Assembly: GCF_014643175.1 (NCBI RefSeq)
Contig: NZ_BMJH01000001.1
Location: forward strand, 1,215,926 to 1,279,925
Source of the DNA: Hoyosella rhizosphaerae
Lineage (GTDB): Bacteria > Actinomycetota > Actinomycetes > Mycobacteriales > Mycobacteriaceae
Direction: 5' to 3'
DNA length: 64,000 nt
A program made the position numbers and the translations under genes. Each line of letters opens with the position of its first letter. Positions within the stretch are counted from its first letter, which is position 1. Below, in pieces: positions 58,278 to 64,000 of this stretch. The notes beneath the pieces were generated by a model. It searched no databases. It was not told the origin of the DNA and saw only the letters and a list, made by a program, of their open reading frames with translations.

Positions 58278-58581
58278 CCTCAGCACCACCCGAGTTGCTG
58301 GCGTGCTTCTCTGCACGTTCAATGCGCCGCACCAACACCAACGCAAGGCCAGTGATGCTGACGGTAATCACGATCCCCGTCAGAACCAGCGCATGCAGAA
58401 CCGCGTCGGGTTCCTCGGGGTTGAGGACCGTCGCCAAGGCGATCAGCACAACCAACACCCCTGCGCTCGCGATGTTCAACGCCACGATCCGGCGAACATC
58501 ATCGACCGTCAGCAGCATGCGCACCGTGCCAAGAACAAAAAGGCCGACTCCCACGAAAAGGAACCACTCCGCTTGAGTCAC
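58270..58581 (-). CDS. mnhC: Mrp antiporter subunit C (MnhC)
   Basis: A 103-residue NuoK-like subunit with three helices (QAEWFLFVGVGLFVLGTVRML, DVRRIVALNIASAGVLVVLIALA, ALVLTGIVITVSITGLALVLV). The NuoK-like central helix and the order next to mnhB and mnhD identify it. Confidence 0.9.
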   Translation of the reverse strand: MTQAEWFLFVGVGLFVLGTVRMLLTVDDVRRIVALNIASAGVLVVLIALATVLNPEEPDAVLHALVLTGIVITVSITGLALVLVRRIERAEKHASNSGGAEDA

Positions 58582-59585
58582 CGCGAATCACCCGCACTGC
58601 CGGAAATAGGTGCGCGGGCAATCGCGGGTGCCGGGCGTTCGTCAGTAGGGTGTTCTGCAGCCCCGGCGACGACAAGCGCGGCCAATCCCACACCAATACT
58701 CACCACCAACGAACCCTCGATGAGCAACACCACATACCCACCCCACTCGCCCCCGAGGTCGAACCACCCCCGCCCGAAGGCAAACGTCAGCGAGCCAGCA
58801 ACCACAAACACTGACAGTCCCACCAGCAAGCTTCCGAACAGCCAACGGCCACGCATCACAAATCGACCCACGCCAACAAGGAACAGCAGCAACATCACAC
58901 CAGTCAGCACCGCCCCGGCCTGAAAAGCACCACCTGGCCGAGTGGACCCGGCGACCAACAACCACCCAGCCAGAAGCAGCACCACCGGGGCCACAACTCG
59001 CACAAAACCGTCCACAATTGGGCGGTCCTCCACCGGCCACGTCACCTCACGCAACCCTCCGTCACGCAACAATGACAGTGCTGCCAACACAGCGCCGACA
59101 AGCACCGCAACTTCAAGAAACGTGTCATACGCACGGAAATCCAACAACACCGCAGTCGTCGGATGGGTTACCACCGCATCAGAAATAGCGTCCTGCGCGA
59201 GCATCTGCAACGGGTCGACGGGAACAACACGAGACGCTTCTACCACCACACGACCGAGAACGACAAGGCCAGCGACCACAACCGCGACTTCCATGGCAAC
59301 TAAACCTGCCCGCGCAACCTTGCGTCCCGCAGACCACCCGATACCACGTGGGTGCTCGGTGACAACTGCGATGAGAAAAGCCCCGGTCACCCCCGATGCC
59401 AAAGCCGCCTCAGCAACTGCAATGTCCGGTGCTCCAAGCCGCGCCCACATCACCGCCAGAAGCAACCCCAGCACCAGGAACGACATCACCGTCACGACCC
59501 GGTGCGCCGAATAGAGCGCAACAGCAGCCACCAGCAGCGCCGACACCCCAAGCGCAACATCAAACACATGTAGGAGCTCGGTCAT
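58578..59585 (-). CDS. Fused DUF4040-MnhB subunit
   Basis: A 335-residue protein joining two Mrp modules. Residues 1-75 form a DUF4040/MbhD-like domain (VVTVMSFLVLGLLLAVMWARLGAPDIAVAEAALASGVTGAFLI), which is normally the C-terminal part of MrpA. A helical linker (about 85-190) leads to an MnhB domain (about 200-320: VVLLLAGWLLVAGSTRPGGAFQAGAVLTGVMLLLF). This fusion explains why no full-length mrpA is present. Confidence 0.88.
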   Translation of the reverse strand: MTELLHVFDVALGVSALLVAAVALYSAHRVVTVMSFLVLGLLLAVMWARLGAPDIAVAEAALASGVTGAFLIAVVTEHPRGIGWSAGRKVARAGLVAMEVAVVVAGLVVLGRVVVEASRVVPVDPLQMLAQDAISDAVVTHPTTAVLLDFRAYDTFLEVAVLVGAVLAALSLLRDGGLREVTWPVEDRPIVDGFVRVVAPVVLLLAGWLLVAGSTRPGGAFQAGAVLTGVMLLLFLVGVGRFVMRGRWLFGSLLVGLSVFVVAGSLTFAFGRGWFDLGGEWGGYVVLLIEGSLVVSIGVGLAALVVAGAAEHPTDERPAPAIARAPISGSAGDSR

Positions 59586-59899
59586 CCGTTGGTCCCATCC
59601 GACGCATCGGAATCACCATCGCCGCTCGCCAACAGCACCGCACTCGTGGACGCCGCTATCAACGCCAACAACCACACCAGAACCAATTTCCCCGCCACGG
59701 CCATGGAGGATGCTTGCACAATCAAACCCAGCACAATCAGCCCTAAACCGACATTGTCAGCCTTGGTCAAGGCGTGCACGCGACTACGCAAATCTGGAAA
59801 ACGCAGCAAACCCACAGTGCCCACAGAAAAAAACACCAAACCCAGGGTCACCAATACCACTGTGACGATGTCGGCAACCACCCCTAGAGAGGATGTCAC
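59582..59899 (-). CDS. mnhG: Mrp antiporter subunit G (MnhG)
   Basis: A 105-residue three-helix subunit. The family block GLLRFPDLRSRVHALTKADNVGLGLIVLGL is clear. ATGA overlaps mnhF upstream and the DUF4040-mnhB gene downstream. Confidence 0.93.
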   Translation of the reverse strand: MTSSLGVVADIVTVVLVTLGLVFFSVGTVGLLRFPDLRSRVHALTKADNVGLGLIVLGLIVQASSMAVAGKLVLVWLLALIAASTSAVLLASGDGDSDASDGTNG

Positions 59900-60162
59900 G
59901 CCCGAGCCTGTTCGCCTGCCACACGCACAATCACAATCAACGCCGCCAGCGCGACCAATGCAAGCGCAGCATCACGTAAAGCCGCCATCTCTGTCGCCTG
60001 AGCCAGAATCAACAACACCGCCGTTCCAGTAGTCGTCAGCAACAGCAATCCCATAAGGCGATCACGCGACGACGGCCCCCTCACAATGCGCCAACCGGCC
60101 ACCACAATATTCGCAAGCAAGACCAGAGCGGCAACGACCAAAAAACCCTCGACCACAGCCAC
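59896..60162 (-). CDS. mnhF: Mrp antiporter subunit F (MnhF)
   Basis: An 88-residue subunit with three helices and the conserved RIVRGPSSRDRLMGLLLLTTTGTAVLLIL segment. First gene of the operon, GTG start with GGTGGGGAG upstream. Divergent from the DUF421 gene with about 117 bp between. Confidence 0.92.
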   Translation of the reverse strand: MAVVEGFLVVAALVLLANIVVAGWRIVRGPSSRDRLMGLLLLTTTGTAVLLILAQATEMAALRDAALALVALAALIVIVRVAGEQARA

Positions 60163-60279
60163 CTCCCCACCAAGACACGACCCGGGCTCACCATAACACC
60201 GCCCCTAAAACCTAACCGCACCACACAATTTCGCGGCCAAACCTGATAAAACAATCCCTCAGCGGGTAGAACTGCCTCC

Positions 60280-60822
60280 ATGGACGATCTGTTTTGGAAC
60301 GGCACCGACCCACTCATCCACACGGCAGTTATGGTGATTTTCGGGTACCTCGCCCTCATCGTTATGCTGCGACTTTCCGGCCCACGGACCATGGCAAAAA
60401 TGACGCCGCTCGATTTCATCGTCGCCGTAACGATCGGATCAGCGTTCGGACGGACACTCACAGCAGTAGATGTTGCAGTGGCGCAGGCGATCGCCGCCAT
60501 CGGAGGGCTCATCATCTTGCAGTGGGCGCTCGCAGCATTCCGCGCCCGCTTCCCAAAATTCCGTCGACTCGTCGACAGCCAACCAGTGCTTCTGTACTAC
60601 AAAGGCGACATCCAGCACAAGGCACTTCGCGCTCACCGACTCACAGTCGACGATATCCACACCGCAGTCCGCCAATCCGGCAAAGGTTCCCTCGACGACA
60701 TCGCTGCGGTGATCCTTCAGCAGGACGGCAGCCTTGGCGCCATCCCCACAGACGGCCTCGGGGACGCGTCAAGCGTAACGCCGTACGTCAACCGCACAGA
60801 TATTCAGCGCAACGAAGGCTGA
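60280..60822 (+). CDS. DUF421 (YetF/YcaP-like) membrane protein
   Basis: A 180-residue protein with three N-terminal helices and a soluble DUF421 domain. Conserved blocks: FGYLALIVMLRLSGPRTMAKMTPLDFIVAVTIGSAFGRTL, LVDSQPVLLYYKGDI and LRAHRLTVDDIHTAVRQSGKGSLDDIAAVILQQDGSLGAIP. Function is not settled; relatives are linked to envelope stress and spore-germination proteins. Divergent from the Mrp operon. Confidence 0.9.
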   Translation: MDDLFWNGTDPLIHTAVMVIFGYLALIVMLRLSGPRTMAKMTPLDFIVAVTIGSAFGRTLTAVDVAVAQAIAAIGGLIILQWALAAFRARFPKFRRLVDSQPVLLYYKGDIQHKALRAHRLTVDDIHTAVRQSGKGSLDDIAAVILQQDGSLGAIPTDGLGDASSVTPYVNRTDIQRNEG

Positions 60823-60850
60823 CCGGCGCTGTGGCTGACGGGTCGGGCAC

Positions 60851-61249
60851 CTACACCTGGCCTTTTCCCCGAGCGGACGCTAAAGCGCTGTCAAATGCTT
60901 CACTAGGCCGCATCACCCGTACAAGATTGTGCAAGTCCAGGGCGCAATAGCCATCACTTTCCGCCTCGTGCCTATGCATATCGGCACGCTCCTGGACGAT
61001 TGTCTCCTCGTTCGGCGCCATCAGTCCGACGTACGGAACCGACCATCGCCAACTCTGGGCGGTGCTCGTGACGGCGGTGCAGATCCTCATTGATTTCGTC
61101 ACGCTGCGAACTAGGAAGCGACGCAATCTTGTCGTCGAGGTCACCCAGATTATCCGGCACTCGCTGGTCCTCAAGTAGTTGGGAAACATGCGAGCATCAT
61201 CTGCTTCTGCGCTTAATGGTGCGCATTTTCCTCGTTTGCCGATAGGCAC
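60851..61249 (-). pseudogene. Uncertain degraded ORF region
   Basis: The stretch 60823-61350 has no confident gene. The longest minus-strand frame (132 codons) reads as mixed sequence, with a plausible part ETIVQERADMHRHEAESDGYCALDLHNL. A second minus-strand frame, 60972-61160, begins LDDKIASLPSSQRDEINEDL, which is reminiscent of the N-terminus of some XRE-type antitoxins. Together they look like a frameshifted remnant, but this is weak. Confidence 0.2.
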
Positions 61250-61350
61250 TGTGAAGGACTTTCGCGCGACCGGCAGCCACGCGTGTGCAGCACGCTTGCC
61301 CAGGGAATGCGGCGGCTAGGTAGCTACTGGACCACTCCGTCACGCTAAGC

Positions 61351-61417
61351 GGTCTCGGCAACTTGTGGGTTCCTGACTACATCGGGTGTACTCAGATCGC
61401 CACAAGTTGCCGAGACC
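61351..61417. repeat. Palindromic element copy 1
   Basis: A perfect 18-bp inverted repeat (GGTCTCGGCAACTTGTGG at 61351-61368; complement at 61400-61417). Its 31-nt spacer folds further: CTGA/TCAG and TACA/TGTA arms around a 5-nt loop. The reverse complement of the centre, GAGTACACCCGATGTAGTC, matches 18 of 19 positions of a second element at 62541-62586. It lies just upstream of the secreted nuclease gene. Confidence 0.85.
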
Positions 61418-61463
61418 GGGCCCGCGCCTTCGGTGGAATAATTGTGCTACCGAAAGGTGCAAC

Positions 61464-62459
61464 GTGAATGTTTCCGCAAAACACGGCGGCAAGGCCCTTG
61501 CAATAGCCCTGACCGCAGTTCTTGCCCTGTTGTCCTGTGGCGCCGTTGCGACCGAGGAATCCCCAACTGTCAACGCTCCCCTGGGCGATTCGAACTACAG
61601 CACCGAGCAACATGACGGCATTCTTACAGGTCAAGCGGATGAACCACTCGCGGAAACTGAGCTTTCCGCTCCAATAGCGGAAGCACTAGCGCAGCTACTC
61701 GCGTTGGAGGTGAAAGGTCGAGCACCAAAGACCGGCTACAGTCGTGACGAATTCGGACCGACATGGACGGACGCTGTCGATGTTGACGGCGGACGGAACG
61801 GCTGCGACACGCGAAACGACATCCTTCGCCGCGATCTCGTCGATCTGGTCATCAAACCAGGCAGCAACGGATGCTCCGTCCTCGCGGGCACATTGCATGA
61901 CCCATATACCGGCCGGCAGATCAGTTTTGTTCGTGGACAAGGCACGTCGTCCGACGTTCACATCGACCACGTAGTCGCACTGTCGGATGCCTGGCAAAAG
62001 GGCGCCCAGCAATGGGACCCCAGCAAACGCCAAAACTTCGCCAATGATCCACGAAACCTACTTGCCGTCGACGGCTCTGCGAACCAGCAAAAAAGTGACG
62101 GTGACGCAGCCACATGGTTGCCACCACACCGTGCCTTCCGATGCTCAATGGTCGCAATCCAGGTCGATGTGAAAACAACCTATGGGCTCTGGGTGACGAG
62201 AGCCGAACGCGATGCGATTGAACGCGTCCTCAACAATTGCGGAAGCAGCGGCCCGCAATTACCGGGGACAGTTCCGCCGATGATGCCAGAACTCGAAGCA
62301 ACGATCGAACCTGACACTAAACCAGCGCAGGCGCCATCGAATGTCTACTACAAGAACTGCACCGCAGCACGAGAGGCAGGCGCAGCACCTATCTATGCGG
62401 GACAACCGGGCTATCGATCAGAGCTCGATCGTGACGGCGACGGCGTTGCGTGCGAGTAG
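61464..62459 (+). CDS. Secreted HNH (DUF1524)-type nuclease-like lipoprotein with Excalibur domain
   Basis: A 331-residue exported protein. The signal peptide (KALAIALTAVLALLSC) ends in a lipobox-like LLSC, so it may be lipid-anchored. The DUF1524/HNH-like domain covers about 95-260: DTRNDILRRDLVDLV, the catalytic-type DVHIDHVVALSDAWQKGA and NFANDPRNLLAVDGSANQQKSDGDAATWLPP. The C-terminus is an Excalibur calcium-binding module (YYKNCTAAREAG...YRSELDRDGDGVACE). The start is GTG 61464 (AAAGG 5 nt upstream); a longer frame to 61386 would translate the palindromic element. Confidence 0.9.
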   Translation: MNVSAKHGGKALAIALTAVLALLSCGAVATEESPTVNAPLGDSNYSTEQHDGILTGQADEPLAETELSAPIAEALAQLLALEVKGRAPKTGYSRDEFGPTWTDAVDVDGGRNGCDTRNDILRRDLVDLVIKPGSNGCSVLAGTLHDPYTGRQISFVRGQGTSSDVHIDHVVALSDAWQKGAQQWDPSKRQNFANDPRNLLAVDGSANQQKSDGDAATWLPPHRAFRCSMVAIQVDVKTTYGLWVTRAERDAIERVLNNCGSSGPQLPGTVPPMMPELEATIEPDTKPAQAPSNVYYKNCTAAREAGAAPIYAGQPGYRSELDRDGDGVACE

Positions 62460-62540
62460 AGGCAACGTGTTTGTGAAACCGGCGCAGCCTGGCGGACGTC
62501 GATCCGCACGGTTACGGCAGAGTTTTGGCGCGATCTTCTA

Positions 62541-62586
62541 ACTTGCGGTGTTCTGAGTACACGCGATGTAGTCAGAACACCACAAG
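62541..62586. repeat. Palindromic element copy 2
   Basis: A 15-bp inverted repeat with one mismatch (CTTGCGGTGTTCTGA at 62542-62556; TCAGAACACCACAAG at 62572-62586). The centre is GAGTACACGCGATGTAGTC. Aligned to the reverse complement of the 61351-61417 element, about 50 nt match at roughly 80%, with the outer stem changed on both sides so that pairing is kept. It lies about 80 nt after the nuclease stop and may also end its transcript. Confidence 0.85.
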
Positions 62587-62796
62587 ATGCAGCGAACCAG
62601 CATGAGCGTCGACTGCATAGCGACCCACACTACGGCGTGGACGGCAACCACAACTTCCTGCCTCAGGTCGGACATATGTATGCCCGCCAGCCTTGAGAAA
62701 CGCCTCGGCCAGAACATCTTGCGGCATACGTGCTCCACAGACGATTATCTCGCCACCGATCGAGGACCAACAGATCGCAGAAACTGACATCTGCAA
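62572..62796 (-). pseudogene. Possible gene remnant
   Basis: The stretch 62587-62904 has no confident gene. One minus-strand frame of 74 codons reads coherently in its first half (EIIVCGARMPQDVLAEAFLKAGGHTYVRPEAG) and then degenerates, ending inside palindromic element 2. It could be a truncated remnant of a longer gene; no family can be named. Confidence 0.2.
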
Positions 62797-62904
62797 ACTA
62801 CGAACTCAACAAGACACTGGCTAGCGGAAGTATGAACCCGACCACGCTTATGTTTCAGGGATCCCGATTGGAAGTCTTTAACTGCCTATCAGTGGTTGCG
62901 CAGT

Positions 62905-63525
62905 TCAGTACCCGACCGCAGTTACGCCGTACTCGGCTTGCGATGGGGTAAATCCCTCGTAAATGAGCTGGTCAATAAGTCCCTGTCTTGAGAAGCTCGT
63001 GTAAGCAAGGTAAGACTCGGCACTCTCCGCTGCCTCGGCGTTCCAATCGACTTTGTCATTTCGTTCAAGGTGGCTTACCGCAAACTCTGCATCCTCGGCG
63101 CTATAGTCCTCGTAAAGTAGCTGATCTATCAACCCCGTTCGCGAGAATCCGGTGTATGCAAGGTAGGACTGAGCGGACCTTATCGCGTTCTGTTGGGCTC
63201 TGGTTGCCCCAGTGTTCTCGGGCTCCGCTTGCTGTGCAGGTGCGGGGTCTACTACCGGTTGTTCGGCGGGTGCTGGTGCCGGTTCTAGTGCAGGTTCGGA
63301 CGCGGTTCCCGGTGCAGGTTGTGCATCTTCGACGACAGGTTCCCCTACGCCAGCAGCGTTTTGTGTGTCTTGATCTTCCTCACCACCAAAGATCGCTGCG
63401 AGCAGTATGAAGGCAGCAATAATGCCGACTACCCACGGCCACTTCTTGCGTTTCCCCTTCGCTGGCGGCGGTGTTTGCTGGGGATCCGCGTACCCATATG
63501 CTGGCTGCTGATGTGGTTCTGTCAT
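62905..63525 (-). CDS. Membrane-anchored protein with two Ltp domains
   Basis: A 206-residue protein. Residues 1-30 are a Pro/Gln/Lys-rich cytoplasmic head, 31-47 a transmembrane helix (WVVGIIAAFILLAAIFGG), and 50-105 a Pro/Ala/Glu-rich stalk. Two Ltp-like (PF07553-type) repeats follow: AIRSAQSYLAYTGFSRTGLIDQLLYEDYSAEDAEFAV and AAESAESYLAYTSFSRQGLIDQLIYEGFTPSQAEYGV. The Ltp domain is known from a phage lipoprotein that blocks superinfecting phage DNA entry; many bacterial copies have unknown roles. AAAAGGA precedes the ATG. Confidence 0.88.
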   Translation of the reverse strand: MTEPHQQPAYGYADPQQTPPPAKGKRKKWPWVVGIIAAFILLAAIFGGEEDQDTQNAAGVGEPVVEDAQPAPGTASEPALEPAPAPAEQPVVDPAPAQQAEPENTGATRAQQNAIRSAQSYLAYTGFSRTGLIDQLLYEDYSAEDAEFAVSHLERNDKVDWNAEAAESAESYLAYTSFSRQGLIDQLIYEGFTPSQAEYGVTAVGY

Positions 63526-64000
63526 GGAAGGCTGTTCCTTTTAGCGTTGCCGGGAAGGTACCCCTGTACAGTTACCGGGTTTCACTCAGTAGCGGTAGCC
63601 CCAGAACTAGGGGCCGAATCGCGTAATTAATGGTGGAACGGTACATTTTCACGACAGAATGCCGCGAAAAACAACTACCGAGCGACGCCAGAAACGCTGC
63701 GAGGACCGGGGCAGGTGCACCGGGGGCACTCATTCGTTGCATTAACGCGACTACGGGCCCAGCGATTAACACGCCTACGGTTGCATCACGCCTTCGTCGT
63801 AATTGCTCGCCATAAGACGACCGGTCATCGATGGAGGACCCGCTAACTGTGCCGTGTGACGATACGTACCATTGTTGACGGAATCTGATGCGTACGCGGT
63901 TGTTCCGTCTCTGGACGGTCTTTGGTCGGTTTGGGCTCGCTCTGACCGCAAGCGACAACGCTCCCTCTCACGCTGAATATGGTCCGCCATCATCACTGGC
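63526..64000. other. Terminal region without a supported gene
   Basis: 475 bp upstream of the Ltp gene. Open frames exist on both strands (63572-63958 minus, 63630-63815 plus), but none has a good start, ribosome-binding site or recognisable sequence. The Ltp promoter should lie here. Confidence 0.4.

Noticed and set aside
60972-61160. XRE-type antitoxin gene
   Set aside because: Only the first 20 residues are suggestive; no helix-turn-helix follows and no toxin gene is adjacent.
61351-61417. Palindromic element as a tRNA or tmRNA gene
   Set aside because: It is a single long hairpin without cloverleaf arms, T-loop or CCA-like end.

Overview
The window comes from an actinobacterium of the Mycobacteriales type, with mid-range G+C (mid-fifties percent by eye). 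The first half reproduces, gene for gene and mostly on the minus strand, the order I remember from Mycobacterium tuberculosis Rv2876 to Rv2921c: DUF2631, rlmN, cdsA, frr, pyrH, tsf, rpsB, an M23 peptidase, xerC, dprA, yifB, yraN, DUF2469, rnhB, lepB, rplS, trmD, rimM, khpA, rpsP, an amidohydrolase, ffh, glnD, glnB, amtB, ftsY. A full nuo operon argues against a typical Corynebacterium. I cannot name the genus.

Layout. 1-20,500: core translation, recombination and envelope genes. 20,800-29,030: a CPBP protease and amidohydrolase, ffh, and the nitrogen operon amtB-glnB-glnD, which has a GlnR-type box upstream and a long hairpin between amtB and glnB. 29,060-34,320: a secreted phosphodiester glycosidase-like protein, ftsY, a membrane fatty-acid desaturase, a response-regulator-like protein and a CBS protein. 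34,620-50,100: the 14-gene plus-strand nuoA-N operon for respiratory complex I, almost entirely joined by stop/start overlaps. 50,100-60,160: a minus-strand operon, in transcription order mnhF, mnhG, a DUF4040-mnhB fusion, mnhC, three mnhD/nuoL-like genes and mnhE, followed closely by a membrane-anchored class III adenylate cyclase and an uncharacterised protein. 60,280-64,000: an accessory tail with a DUF421 protein, a secreted HNH/Excalibur nuclease-like lipoprotein framed by two related palindromic elements, and a membrane-anchored Ltp-domain protein.

How the parts work together. The nuo operon pumps protons. The Mrp-like operon, facing it tail to tail, would exchange cations for protons and is probably transcribed with a cAMP-making cyclase. 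The nuo promoter region carries palindromes, one of which resembles a CRP/GlxR site, so a cAMP link between the two bioenergetic operons is a reasonable but unproven idea. Short in-frame tandem duplications (10-21 nt units) recur at gene starts and ends throughout. The least explained signals are the paired palindromic elements near 61.4 and 62.55 kb, the three-antiporter Mrp locus with its cyclase, and a 19-codon bridging ORF between nuoK and nuoL.
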